Source: Polyangiaceae bacterium (GTDB lineage: Bacteria > Myxococcota_A > Polyangia > Polyangiales > Polyangiaceae). From it: a DNA stretch of 64,000 nucleotides. The notes beneath the pieces were generated by a model. The model ran no database searches. It was not told where the DNA came from and was given only the letters and a program-made list of their open reading frames with translations. The DNA lies in contig JAICTZ010000001.1 in NCBI GenBank assembly GCA_025936115.1, forward strand, positions 1 through 64,000. Direction: 5' to 3'. A program made the translations under genes and the position numbers. This document shows positions 8,491-17,978 of this stretch, piece by piece. The number at the start of each line of letters is the position of its first letter. Positions within the stretch are counted from its first letter, which is position 1.

Positions 8491-9418
8491 CGCTTCGGCG
8501 CGCCATGAAGTAGGCGAGATGCCGCGTGACTTCGCGTGGCGCCTCGAGCTGAGGCACGTGGCCGATGCCGGGCAAGACGACGTAGTCCCAGTCGGGTCGC
8601 AGGCGCTCGAGTCGTTCCCACGCGGGCCCCGAGAAAATCGGATCGCGTTCGCCGCAAATGGCTTGAACGGGACAGCGCGCGTGCGAGATCCAGCGTGCGG
8701 CCGCACCGGGGCGAAGCAGCGCGACGCCTAGACTGCGCGTCACCTGCTCGTAGGCGCGCGCCGCCTCCGCGATCCAGCCGAGCCGGTAGCCCGAAACGCC
8801 GAGGAGTCGCTCGCGGAGCTCGGCGTCGAGCCGCGCCGGATCGCCGAACAGCGCACGGATTGGATCGTCGACGACCCCCGGCAGCCTCGTGGTGCTCACG
8901 TAATGGGCGACCAAGCGCCGGCCCACCCAGGGCACCGCCGCGGGCACCCACGACCACAGCGCCAAGGTGCCGCGGAAGTTACGCCCCCAGAGCAGCGGCA
9001 ACGCGGGCGCCGCAGCACTCACGCCGAGGACGAGCTCGGGCACGCGGCACGCAAGCTCGAGCGCCAGCACGGCCCCGAGCGAATTGCCGGCAATGAACCA
9101 ACGCGTCCCGGCGGGCGCCTGCGTTCTGAGCACGGCCTCGAGCAACCGCGAGAGCACGCGCAGATCGACGGAGCGGCCTGCCGTGCGCGAACGACCGAAA
9201 CCCGGAAGATCCACGGCGAGCACCTCGGCGCGGGCCGCGCGTGCAAGCTCGGGCGCAACGCCGTGCCAAGTCACCGAGTTGCCGCCGAGTCCGTGGAGCA
9301 GCAGGACGTGGCCCTCTCCGCCGCCGCTCCAGCGTTCGGCGTGGAGCTCGAAGCCCTCGAGCTCGAGCTCCATGCTTTGTCGCGGCACAGCTTCGGACGG
9401 TGCGGCTTGCGCGAGCAT
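8477..9418 (-). CDS. Alpha/beta hydrolase
   Basis: A 313-residue alpha/beta hydrolase of the small soluble esterase/haloalkane-dehalogenase-like class. Visible elements are the oxyanion motif HGLGGNS, the strand DLPGFGRSR, the nucleophile elbow GNSLGA, the acid in GERDPIFSG and the catalytic His in PGIGHVPQLEAP. A hydrophobic cap domain with several Trp and Leu residues lies between strand 6 and the acid. I use ATG 9418; the frame is open to 9448 and an inner ATG at 9373 is equally possible because none has a clear ribosome binding site. The substrate is unknown. Confidence 0.8.
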   Translation of the reverse strand: MLAQAAPSEAVPRQSMELELEGFELHAERWSGGGEGHVLLLHGLGGNSVTWHGVAPELARAARAEVLAVDLPGFGRSRTAGRSVDLRVLSRLLEAVLRTQAPAGTRWFIAGNSLGAVLALELACRVPELVLGVSAAAPALPLLWGRNFRGTLALWSWVPAAVPWVGRRLVAHYVSTTRLPGVVDDPIRALFGDPARLDAELRERLLGVSGYRLGWIAEAARAYEQVTRSLGVALLRPGAAARWISHARCPVQAICGERDPIFSGPAWERLERLRPDWDYVVLPGIGHVPQLEAPREVTRHLAYFMARRSATAG

Positions 9419-9580
9419 GGCGCGCGAAACTACACCGCAACTACTCACGTGAGCGTGAATTTTTCAGCGACGTGGGCCGTGGTCATTTCATCGGGGGCCA
9501 CGCGAATTGACGCCCCGAAACGCTCCGCTCATCAGTTCGTCACTTGCGCGGGTCTCCGCCGACGCTCTATCCCTTGGCGT

Positions 9581-11350
9581 ATGCACGAGAGGAAGCGAGG
9601 CAGGCTCTGGGCTCTCGTCGCGCTCGCGAGCGCCACGGGCTGCGGCGTCGCTGACGTGAAGCACGAAACCGTAGAGGACGTGGCGCAGGCGCTCGGCACG
9701 GGACTCTTCGTCACGGAGGTGGCGCAGAGCACGGCCTACGCAGGCTCCACGGCGGACAAAGTGGAGCTGTTGTGCGGCGCGAGCGGCGGCTGCAGCGCGT
9801 TCAAGGTGTGCGACACCGCGCCCGGAGGCGAGACGTGCTCCGCGTTACAAGCTGCGCTCGGCAGCGGACAACGCGCGGTCGTTTCGCGCGGCACGAGCAT
9901 CACCACTACGGACGAAGTGTGGCTCGCCGACGCGAGCGGCAACGAGCTCGCCGCTACCCGCGTCGGCCCGTTCGCGTGCGCGGGCGGTAACTCACAGGCA
10001 CGTCTCGATTGTAGCGCCGCCGCATTCGCAAGCTGCGCTACGCCGAATCTCGGCGTGAGCTCGGGCGCTTGCGACCCGGCGCAGCTACCCGAAACCTTCG
10101 CGTTCGACGTGCGCTTCACGACCAATCAACACGGCCATCCCGAAAGCACCTGCACGCGCCCGCTCTGCACGGGACTCGTCGAGCTCATCGACGCCGCGAC
10201 GACCAGCATCGATTTCGCGCTCTACGGCGTGCGCTCGCAGCAGCCATTGATCGACGCGCTCGCGGCGGCCCGAGCGCGCGGCGTCGTCGTCCACGGGGTC
10301 GTCGATGCGGAAGACGCCGGCTGCTCGACGTTTGCGTATCCCGACACACCCGCGCTGATTCAGGCGCTCGGAGCGGGCAACGTCGTGTGCGACAGCGGGC
10401 CCGGCTACAGCTACATCATGCACAACAAATTCTTCGTGTTCGACGGCGCGAGGGTTTGGACCGGCAGCACCAACGCGAGCGACACCGAGCTCGGCGGTGA
10501 GTACAACTCCGATGTCGCCGCGACCATCGAGTCCGCTCGGCTCGCGGCGATCTACCGCGGCGAATTCGAGGAGATGTTCTCGGGCCTATTTCACCACAGA
10601 AAGACGGACAATACGGCGCACCTGCTCGACGCGAGCAAATTCAGCGACGGCAGCACCGTGGTCGCGAGCTACTTCTCCCTGACGGACGACGCACAAGACA
10701 ACGCCGTGCTCCCGCTCGTGAACGCCGCGAGCGCGACGCTCGACATCGCGATGTTCTATCTCACGAGTCAGCCCATTGCGAATGCGGTGCTCGCGGCGGC
10801 AGCGCGTGGCGTCGCCGTGCGCGTCGTCATCGACGCGGGCGGCGCGGCCAACGCCTACTCGCAGACGCCGTCGTTTTGCTCCGCGGGCATTCCCGTCAAA
10901 TGGGAGAATTGGGGCGGCAAGTCGCACGCCAAGTGGGCCGTCGCCGACAGCGCGCTGCCCGCGCAAGCGGCCGTCGTGTTCGGCTCGATGAACTGGACCG
11001 GCTCGGGCAACGGCGACAACGACGAGAACACGCTTTACGTGAAGAACGCGGCGTTCGCTGCGGAGTTCGAAAGCGAGTTCGAGCGCGAGTGGTCGGATCT
11101 CGCTGCCGTGCCCACGTGTCACGCCGTCAGCGCCGAGGGTGCCGACTCCTCGAGCTGCGGCTCAGCCACGGATTGCAGCGTCAGCTGCGCGAGCGGCTCG
11201 TGCTGCGACGGCGCCGACAACGACTACGACGGCCACGGCGATCTCACCGACGAAGCGTGCGCCTGCGACGACGGCATCGACAATGACGGCGACGGCTTCA
11301 TCGACGCCGCCGATTGGGAATGCAACGTGGTGCTCGAGCCTGGGGAATGA
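9581..11350 (+). CDS. Secreted phospholipase D-like lipoprotein
   Basis: A 589-residue PLD-superfamily protein with two HxK catalytic motifs. The first is HNKFFVFDGARVWTGSTN near residue 281; the second is SHAKWAVAD near 448, followed by FGSMNWTGSGNGDNDEN. The pair forms one phosphodiesterase active site. The N-terminus has a signal peptide with lipobox Ala-Thr-Gly-Cys near residue 22, then an all-beta region to about residue 150. The C-terminus carries two acidic DNDxDG-type repeats that probably bind calcium. Substrates of such enzymes include phospholipids and nucleic acids. It reads divergently from the hydrolase gene. Confidence 0.85.
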   Translation: MHERKRGRLWALVALASATGCGVADVKHETVEDVAQALGTGLFVTEVAQSTAYAGSTADKVELLCGASGGCSAFKVCDTAPGGETCSALQAALGSGQRAVVSRGTSITTTDEVWLADASGNELAATRVGPFACAGGNSQARLDCSAAAFASCATPNLGVSSGACDPAQLPETFAFDVRFTTNQHGHPESTCTRPLCTGLVELIDAATTSIDFALYGVRSQQPLIDALAAARARGVVVHGVVDAEDAGCSTFAYPDTPALIQALGAGNVVCDSGPGYSYIMHNKFFVFDGARVWTGSTNASDTELGGEYNSDVAATIESARLAAIYRGEFEEMFSGLFHHRKTDNTAHLLDASKFSDGSTVVASYFSLTDDAQDNAVLPLVNAASATLDIAMFYLTSQPIANAVLAAAARGVAVRVVIDAGGAANAYSQTPSFCSAGIPVKWENWGGKSHAKWAVADSALPAQAAVVFGSMNWTGSGNGDNDENTLYVKNAAFAAEFESEFEREWSDLAAVPTCHAVSAEGADSSSCGSATDCSVSCASGSCCDGADNDYDGHGDLTDEACACDDGIDNDGDGFIDAADWECNVVLEPGE

Positions 11351-11368
11351 TTGGAGTTAGACCGCTGC

Positions 11369-12100
11369 TCAGCCTGGAATCAGCCGCACGGTGGCGAGCT
11401 CTTCCGCGATGACCTTCGTGAGGTCGACGACGAAGTCGTCGACGTCGTCGGGCTTCGGGGCCTCGGCCGTGCCCGCCCACACGAGCCGATTTTGTTTGAG
11501 CGAGTAGACGAGGATCTCGACGTTGACCGCGTCGTAGCTTTCTTTGCGCTCGGGGACCGTCCCCGTGATGGGGCCCGCATAGCCGTACGACATGTTGCCG
11601 CCGTGCTCGGGACCTTGCGGCTTGCCGTAGGGGCTCATGGGGCTCGTGGGTGCGCCCCACGATTGATTCCAACCGTACGGATAGTAGCCGCCCCAATAGC
11701 CGCCGTAGACGGGCAGCGCGTAGGTTTGCGCAGGTGTCACGTCGGTCTTGCGGACGTGAGTCGGGCGGAGCACGACCACGCCTTTCACGCCGGCCCCTTC
11801 GAGCGCCTCCCGCGCGGCCTTTTCGTCGGCGGGGTTCGGGCTCGCGAGCAGCGTGTACATCGGTACGCCGACCGCGCCGTGCTTCGTGATCGAGCGGGCG
11901 AGGCTGTCCTCGGCCGTTCGCCGAATCGTCTGATTTTGCATCATGACGACGGCGGCGACCTTCTCGCCTTTCAAGTTGAGCGGCTCCGCATCCGGCTGCC
12001 GCGACGACGAAATGATGGTGATGCCGGGGCCGCACGCGGTCGCGCTCGCGGCCAGGAGAAGAACCAGCACCTGGCCGAACCGGGACGTCGGATTGTTCAT
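11369..12100 (-). CDS. DUF4136-like lipoprotein
   Basis: A 243-residue lipoprotein with lipobox Ser-Ala-Thr-Ala-Cys near residue 23. The following domain (about 45-130 and 185-240) resembles the outer-membrane DUF4136 or LpoB-like alpha/beta fold: RSITKHGAVGVP, then a Val-rich strand, later VNVEILVYSLKQNRLVWAGTA. Between them is a Tyr/Gly/Trp-rich insert (GGYWGGYYPYGWNQSWG), probably disordered and surface-exposed. The role is unknown. The gene faces the PLD gene tail to tail across 18 bases. Confidence 0.7.
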   Translation of the reverse strand: MNNPTSRFGQVLVLLLAASATACGPGITIISSSRQPDAEPLNLKGEKVAAVVMMQNQTIRRTAEDSLARSITKHGAVGVPMYTLLASPNPADEKAAREALEGAGVKGVVVLRPTHVRKTDVTPAQTYALPVYGGYWGGYYPYGWNQSWGAPTSPMSPYGKPQGPEHGGNMSYGYAGPITGTVPERKESYDAVNVEILVYSLKQNRLVWAGTAEAPKPDDVDDFVVDLTKVIAEELATVRLIPG

Positions 12101-12199
12101 GCTTCGCGCTGAGCTACTATACGGAGCGGAGGAGCGGGTAAAGGCCGATGCGTGGAGTAGCGCGCGCCGCAGCTCTTTCGTAGCGATAGGCCGCGAATA

Positions 12200-13255
12200 C
12201 TACGGACAGGTCCGATACGTCACCGTCACGTAGACGATGTCTACGTAGCCGCGGCCGCTGCCTGCGGTCTGCGTGTAGCCGGCGGCGAGAGCGACGCCGA
12301 AATCGTCGGCGTTGAGATCGTCCGCGCTCCAGGTGTCACCCCAGAGATCTTTCGGGCCGCCGTAGTCGACGTCGACGAAGTCGAACGCGTTCCACGGCGT
12401 CGCGAGGGAGCGATCGGCGGAGCCTACGACGCCGTGCTTGATGAGGTGCACGCCCACGTCGACTGCTTCGTCGTCGCCACCCGCAGCGCGGCGAACGGTC
12501 GCCGTAATCCCGAGTACTTCGGCGCTGTCCGGCACCTCGAGCTTGAACTGATCGAGGAGCAAGCTGTCGTGATACGGATAGCTCCAGAGCACGATTTCCG
12601 CGCCGTCACTGAAGGGATCCGTGCCTTCCGCGGCGAGCGCGTCGAGCCCGGTCCAAATCGGCGTCGGCAAACAATAGTTCGGCGAAGACGTCTCGCAGAT
12701 CGTGTCGGAGCACATCTCGGCGGTTCCGCCGCGGTCCATGCAAGCGCTCTGACAATCGGGGGTCATCTGGCAATCGAGCTCGTAAATCTCGTCGTACTGC
12801 GCTTCCGTGCCCGAAAAGCCGGCGCTTCGGGCGCGAAGCGCGTGCTTCTTCGTCGTGGTCAGTGTCGTGCACGACGCCGAGGCCCCGGCCTCACCCCCGG
12901 CCCCTGCCGTTTCCACGCCTTCACCGCCACTCGCACCTCCCGCTGCAGCCCCGGCCGCACCGCCCGTGCCACCCGCGGCGTGCGTTCCCCCCGCGCCGCC
13001 CATGACGGCGTCCCCACCGCTGCCGCTCGTTCCGGCGCCGCCCGTTCCGCCGCTGCCGCTCGTGCCTCCACGTGCGCCACCCGTTCCCGCAGTAGTGCTC
13101 CGCCCGGCACCGCCTTTGCCGCTCGCTCCGGCGGCAGGGGAGCTCCCGCCCGCGCCGCTCTTGCCCCCGGACGCGCCCGGCGCGTCCTCGCTCGAGCCGC
13201 CGCACGCCACCGCAAAACTCAACCCCACAAAGCTAGTCCACCTGCCGAAAATCAT
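12200..13255 (-). CDS. Gly-rich-linker lipoprotein
   Basis: A 351-residue lipoprotein. ATG 13255 is preferred over GTG 13267 because GAGGG sits five bases before it. The lipobox is Ala-Val-Ala-Cys near residue 18. A low-complexity linker of Gly, Ala, Ser and Thr runs from about residue 20 to 128, then a compact Cys-containing segment (about 130-200) and a beta-rich C-terminal domain ending in VDIVYVTVTYRTCP. The end domain resembles the beta-sandwich found in many myxobacterial surface proteins. No function can be assigned; surface adhesion or scaffolding is an inference from architecture only. Confidence 0.75.
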   Translation of the reverse strand: MIFGRWTSFVGLSFAVACGGSSEDAPGASGGKSGAGGSSPAAGASGKGGAGRSTTAGTGGARGGTSGSGGTGGAGTSGSGGDAVMGGAGGTHAAGGTGGAAGAAAGGASGGEGVETAGAGGEAGASASCTTLTTTKKHALRARSAGFSGTEAQYDEIYELDCQMTPDCQSACMDRGGTAEMCSDTICETSSPNYCLPTPIWTGLDALAAEGTDPFSDGAEIVLWSYPYHDSLLLDQFKLEVPDSAEVLGITATVRRAAGGDDEAVDVGVHLIKHGVVGSADRSLATPWNAFDFVDVDYGGPKDLWGDTWSADDLNADDFGVALAAGYTQTAGSGRGYVDIVYVTVTYRTCP

Positions 13256-13303
13256 GGCTGCCCTCACCCCGCGGACTTAATGCGATTCGGCCGCGGTGTA
13301 AAG

Positions 13304-14470
13304 TCAGGCCCGCGCGAGACCGTCCTCGAGCGAAAACTGGGCCGCGCGCCGGAGCTCTTTCTGAACCATGCCCTCCGGCAGCACGCGAAAGAGCGCGTTC
13401 CTCAGAAAAATCGCGAGCCGGTTCTCGAGTTGCGCGAGTTTGCCGAAGCGAAATGACGCTTCTACGATGCGATTGGTGCCCGCCACGCGACGTCGTTCGT
13501 ACTCGGCGAGCGCGTCGGCGAGAGCGGGCGCCCGTTCGAGCGCGTGCGCGAGCACGACGGCGTCCTCGATGGCCATCGAGCCACCCTGGCCGAGGTTCGG
13601 TGTCGTCGGATGAGCGGCATCGCCGAGCAACGTGACGCGTCCACGCGACCAGCTCGCGACCGGAAGGCGATCGTGGATATCGGTGCGGAACACGCGCTCG
13701 GGCGCGGTATGCGCGAGCAGCTCCGGCACGGGCTCGGCCCAGGCCGCAAAGTGGCGCGTCACCACCTCGAGCGGATTCGACTCACGCTCGCTCTCGGGCG
13801 CATTCAACACGGCAAACCAGTACGTCTCGTTCGGGCCGATGTCGGCAAAGCCGAAGCGCGCGCCGGGGCCCCACATCTCCGTCACTTCGTGCGCGGGCAC
13901 GCCTCCGCTGCCGGCCGCGATGCCGCGCCAGCTCGTGTAGCCCGCGTAGCGCAGCGGGCTTTCGCCGAGCAGCGCGCGACGCACGGCCGAGTGCAAGCCG
14001 TCCGCGCCGACGAGCAGCGCGCCCCGCTCGCGCCGCCCGTCGGCGAAGAGCGCCGTCACGCCGCTTGCGTCCGCCTCGTAACCGACGAGCTCGGCGCCGA
14101 GCGCGATCGGCGCTCCATTGCCCGCGTCGCGTAACACTTCTTGCAGCCGCGCGCGATGGATCGCAACCGTCGAAGCACCGAGCTCGTCCCGAAGAAAGCT
14201 CATGGAGGTGCGCTGGAGCGTTTGCCCGCGCTCCGTCTTGAGAAGACCCATCAAAACGTCTTGTCCCTTGGCGGAAACCGCCGCATCGAGCTTCAGCGTG
14301 CGCAGGGCGAGCAGAGCGCCCGTTTGCACGAGGATGCCCGCGCCTGCCGGCGCGAGCTCGGGAGCGCGCTCGAACAAGCGGCACTCGATGCCACGCTGAG
14401 CGAGGGCGCTCGCGAGCGTGAGCCCGCCGATACCTGCGCCGATGATGAGAACGGGACCGTCGAGACGCAT
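13304..14470 (-). CDS. FAD-dependent monooxygenase
   Basis: A 388-residue group A flavoprotein monooxygenase. The N-terminal dinucleotide fold is VLIIGAGIGGLTLASAL, the middle GD-type motif is LVGADGLHSAVRRALL, and the FAD ribityl motif is VTLLGDAAHPTTPNLGQGG, all at the usual spacing. Relatives hydroxylate aromatic rings (salicylate, 6-hydroxynicotinate) or act in zeaxanthin and secondary metabolism; the ring substrate cannot be chosen here. The frame runs upstream to 14833, but the first 121 codons are not protein-like. ATG 14470 places the Rossmann motif at residue 7, as in the family. Confidence 0.85.
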   Translation of the reverse strand: MRLDGPVLIIGAGIGGLTLASALAQRGIECRLFERAPELAPAGAGILVQTGALLALRTLKLDAAVSAKGQDVLMGLLKTERGQTLQRTSMSFLRDELGASTVAIHRARLQEVLRDAGNGAPIALGAELVGYEADASGVTALFADGRRERGALLVGADGLHSAVRRALLGESPLRYAGYTSWRGIAAGSGGVPAHEVTEMWGPGARFGFADIGPNETYWFAVLNAPESERESNPLEVVTRHFAAWAEPVPELLAHTAPERVFRTDIHDRLPVASWSRGRVTLLGDAAHPTTPNLGQGGSMAIEDAVVLAHALERAPALADALAEYERRRVAGTNRIVEASFRFGKLAQLENRLAIFLRNALFRVLPEGMVQKELRRAAQFSLEDGLARA

Positions 14471-14530
14471 GCGGCGCGTAGCGTAACTCGAATTGCGAGG
14501 GCGAAAACAGCCTGGGGACCAGCGACGGCT

Positions 14531-14582
14531 CGCGGGTGGCGCCCGCCGACACACGGGCGGCACGCGGGTGGCGCCCGCCGAC
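14531..14582. repeat. 20-bp direct repeat in a promoter gap
   Basis: Two exact copies of a 20-base sequence (14531-14550 and 14563-14582) lie 12 bases apart in the 181-base gap between the divergent monooxygenase and BNR-lipoprotein genes. The core GGTGGCGCCCGCC includes the palindrome GGCGCC. The spacing of 32 bases, about three helical turns, would put both copies on one face of the DNA, so they could be operator sites. This is an inference. Confidence 0.6.
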
Positions 14583-14651
14583 GCACTTTTCGCTTCCCAT
14601 CGCGTCGCTAGCATCGATGATGAGAAGCTCACACTCAGGAGGAGCTCCATC

Positions 14652-16313
14652 ATGAAGCGCCGTGGTCTCACTGCATCGCTCGTGCTCGCCGCCAGCGCCG
14701 CCACCAGTCTGTCCGGCTGCTCGAGCGACACGCCGTCCCCCGCGGTCAGCGTGAAGGTTTCACCGGCTGCCGCGCGCGTGCTCACCTGCTCCTCCGGCGA
14801 CTTCACCGCGAGCGTCACCGGCAGCACGAACACCGGCGTCAGCTGGGCCGTGAACCCTTCGACCGCCGGCGAGATCGATCAGAGCGGGCGCTATTTCACG
14901 CCCAACGTCGTACCGAATCCGCCGGAGGTGAAGCTCGTCGCCGCGAGCCGTGCCGAGCCATCGGCCAAGTCGAGCGCGACCGTGACGCTTGCCACGGCGT
15001 TTCCGAGCAGCGAAGGCGTGCTCACCGGCGCGCCGGGTTACGCTGGCCTTGACGGAGCGGGCACGTACACCCACGTCGTCGCCGCCCGCGGTGGGCGCGT
15101 GTACGCGGCGTGGCCCGACCCATCCGATCCCGAGACGGCGGTGCTCGCGGTCGCACGCAGTGATGACGGCGGCCTCACGTGGCAGCCCGCCGTGACGGCG
15201 ATCTCCGCGAGTATCCTGGACGACAGCGCAGGCGGCGGGCTCGAGTGTCCGGCCATCGCCGTCGACGCGGGCGATCCGGACGTGATCTACGCCGTCGCTC
15301 ACGTCGTCGCGGAAAACGAGTACGGAGAGCCGCTCGACGAGTCGGCGAGCGGGCCGCAAACCGAGCTCTTCGCCGTGAGCACCGACGCCGGCCTGACGTG
15401 GACGACGCACGTGCTTCACGTGGGCGACAACGGCGACGTCTGCGCGGACGTCACGTCACCGGCGGCGGACACCGTCGTGATCGCGTCGCCCGGCTGGTCG
15501 AGCTGTACGCCCGACGGCGACGACGCGCGCGACATCTTCGTCTGGTCGGACACGAACCGCGGCAAGGGCTTCACCAAGGGCACGTACAGCGACGCACCCG
15601 TCGAATACTTCGCGAACGGCTACACGCACGCGCTCGACGACCTCGCGGGCGAAGGCTGCACCGACGCGCACATTTGGCCGGAATCGAACGGCGGTACCGA
15701 CGCTGCGGGCGATACCACCGAATCGCCACGACTCTTCAGCGACGGAGCGGGCAAGCTCTGCGTCACCTACGTCGGCAAGGTCACGCCGAGCGACGGCGCA
15801 ACGCTGCCGAACGTCTACCTTCAGTGCAGCACCGACAACGGGGCCACCTTCACGCTTCCCGACAAGGTCGACCCCACGACGGACGTGAACGGCAGCAGCG
15901 CAACCGGTGCCATCGCGCCGGACGGCAGCATCGCCATCCTGTTCACGAGCGACGGCGACGACGCCGGCATTTTACAGCTCGCCGTGGACCGCGCCGGCAC
16001 CGGCGCCGGCTTTTCGCCCCTCAACTCGCTCCCGACCTATGTCGAGGCGTCGGGCGATCGGGCACGCGCCGTGAACCCCGCCCTCGCCTACGACGCGGAC
16101 GGGATCCTGTGGCTCGGCTATCGAACTTGGGACAGTGGCTCGCTCGTCGTCGATAAGAGCTGTGACGGCGGGGTTCTTTTCAGCGGCCCCGTCGCCGTGG
16201 ACGACGGCACGACGAGCCGGCGTTGGCCGAGCTTCGCGACGGTCGACGGCGTCGCTCCGAATTTCGTGGCCTGGGGTCCCGACCACATGGGCAGTTTCAC
16301 GCTCACGCCGTAG
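14652..16313 (+). CDS. BNR/sialidase-type beta-propeller lipoprotein
   Basis: A 553-residue secreted protein. ATG 14652 follows AGGAGGAGCT. The lipobox is Ser-Leu-Ser-Gly-Cys near residue 25. Residues about 35-110 look like an Ig-like (BIG-type) domain (VSWAVNPSTAGEIDQSGRYF). The rest contains repeated Asp-box/BNR motifs: RSDDGGLTW, STDAGLTW, STDNGATF, and looser copies after them, as in six-bladed sialidase-like propellers. The catalytic arginine triad of true sialidases is not evident, so a carbohydrate-binding or structural role is as likely as hydrolysis. Confidence 0.75.
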   Translation: MKRRGLTASLVLAASAATSLSGCSSDTPSPAVSVKVSPAAARVLTCSSGDFTASVTGSTNTGVSWAVNPSTAGEIDQSGRYFTPNVVPNPPEVKLVAASRAEPSAKSSATVTLATAFPSSEGVLTGAPGYAGLDGAGTYTHVVAARGGRVYAAWPDPSDPETAVLAVARSDDGGLTWQPAVTAISASILDDSAGGGLECPAIAVDAGDPDVIYAVAHVVAENEYGEPLDESASGPQTELFAVSTDAGLTWTTHVLHVGDNGDVCADVTSPAADTVVIASPGWSSCTPDGDDARDIFVWSDTNRGKGFTKGTYSDAPVEYFANGYTHALDDLAGEGCTDAHIWPESNGGTDAAGDTTESPRLFSDGAGKLCVTYVGKVTPSDGATLPNVYLQCSTDNGATFTLPDKVDPTTDVNGSSATGAIAPDGSIAILFTSDGDDAGILQLAVDRAGTGAGFSPLNSLPTYVEASGDRARAVNPALAYDADGILWLGYRTWDSGSLVVDKSCDGGVLFSGPVAVDDGTTSRRWPSFATVDGVAPNFVAWGPDHMGSFTLTP

Positions 16314-16383
16314 CCCCTCGACGCTCGAGCCGCGCGCCGACCGAGTCCGCGCTCTGGCTCGCTCGAAAAACGAGCGGCCGAGC

Positions 16384-17885
16384 TCACGACCGCGCAGCCG
16401 AATGCGCCGTCCGCCGCCGCCGAACGAAGAGCGCCAACACGGCGAAGAACCCCAACGAACCGGCCGAGCCCGAGCGTGCGGGTACCTGGCACGAGCAGCC
16501 CGAACTGTCCGGAGGAGTCGCACCGCCCGAACCCGTCGCGCCACCGTGTTCGGCACCCGCGGCACCGACCGTCGCTTGACCACTCGAGCCGGGCGCGCCG
16601 CCGACGCTTGCCGGCATGCCGGCGTGTGCTCCACCGTCACGTCCACCCCCGCCGCCGGTACCTTGGCTCGGAGCGCCGCCAAGGCTGGTGCCGCCCGCGC
16701 CGACACGCCCGCCAACGTTTTCACCCGCGCTCCCGCCGCCGTTCGGCACCCCCGCGGTGCCTGCGACCGCCATTCCTCCCGAACCGACACTGCTCATGCC
16801 ACCGCGTCCGCCTGGCGCGCTCGTCATGCCGGCGTTGCCGCCGCGACCACCGCCACGACCGCCGCCGCTCGCGCCGCCTGCCGTAGCACCCGCAGCTCCC
16901 GCGCCGCCCGTCCCGCCAGCGCCGCCCATCCCAGCGGAGCCGCACTGTTGAGGATCGGTGTCGCCAGTCTTATCCAGGCCGAGAAACGGGATCACGTACA
17001 TGGCGTTGAGGTTCGCGTCGGTGCCGTGCGGGCCGTTCGTCTCCGACCAGGCGTCGAGCACCGTGCCCCGCAGCTGTCCTGCCACGTTTGACGCGTCCAC
17101 TGATGATTCGAGAGCGAGACGTTGGTGGTCGCCGTCGGACTCGTGGGCAGTCCGAGCACGTTGGTCCATTCCTTGATGGCCTCGGTCTGATTGTTGGGGC
17201 TGATGGTCGGGTCGCTCAAGCCGTGCCAGAGCTGAACCCGCGCGCGGGGCCCCGTGTAACCCGGATCCATTTTCCGCACGAGATCTCCCCACTCCTGCGC
17301 GGTGTGCGACACTTGGCCGCCGGCGCACGAACCACTCCACTGATTGCTCGCGCTGTAACCGACAGCCCAGCATCCGGCCGGCACACCGGAAAACTCCGCG
17401 CCCGCCTTGAACATCTCGGGGTAAACGGCGAGCATCGCCTCCGTCATCATCGCGCCCGACGAAGTGCCGGTGATGTAGACGCGATTCGGGTTGGCGCTGT
17501 GCTTGGTGAGCGCGTACTTGACCTGCTCCGCGACGGCTTGAGTGTCGCCGCCGCCGTCGTGCGTGAGCGACGCAGTGGAGCCCACATCCCAGCAATTATT
17601 GGAGGTCTGCGGCAGGACGAGGATGAAACCGTACTGATCCGCTGCCGCGACGATGCCGCCGGTCTTCGCTTCGCCGAACACGCCCGAGGCGTTGCCGCTG
17701 CAGTAATGAGCGACGACGAGGATGGGGGGATTCGTGGCGAGCTTGTCGGGTACGTATTCGTACATCGAGACGTAGCTCGGCACGCCACTCGCCCAGCCGC
17801 TGATCGGGCCCGCCAACGCCGCGGCTCCGGCCGGGGAGGCGATGAGCAAGCAGCTGCCGAGGAGCGGAACGAGGGAGTAGCGCAT
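16384..17885 (-). pseudogene. PHB-depolymerase-type esterase with MYXO-CTERM tail, frameshifted
   Basis: The 5' part (ATG 17885) encodes a signal peptide and an extracellular PHB depolymerase/feruloyl-esterase-type hydrolase with lipase box GTSSGAMMTE and the HGLSDPTISP acid loop. Near 17066-17069, in a run of four C on the plus strand, the frame shifts by one base. Before it the protein reads QTWQDSCG; after it the other frame continues GTVLDAWSETNGPHGTDANL, which carries the expected catalytic His. One extra base in that run would restore a single protein of about 500 residues. The 3' part adds a long Gly-rich linker and a CSC motif, hydrophobic helix and RRRR end, a MYXO-CTERM-like sorting tail. 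Either a true mutation or a sequencing error. Confidence 0.75.
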
Positions 17886-17978
17886 GACGAAGGAGTTGCT
17901 CGACCGAGCGGCTTCCGTCGAAAATGTGGGCCTAGCGCCACTGGCACGCGCACGCGCGACTGGTTAGCTTGCATTTTT

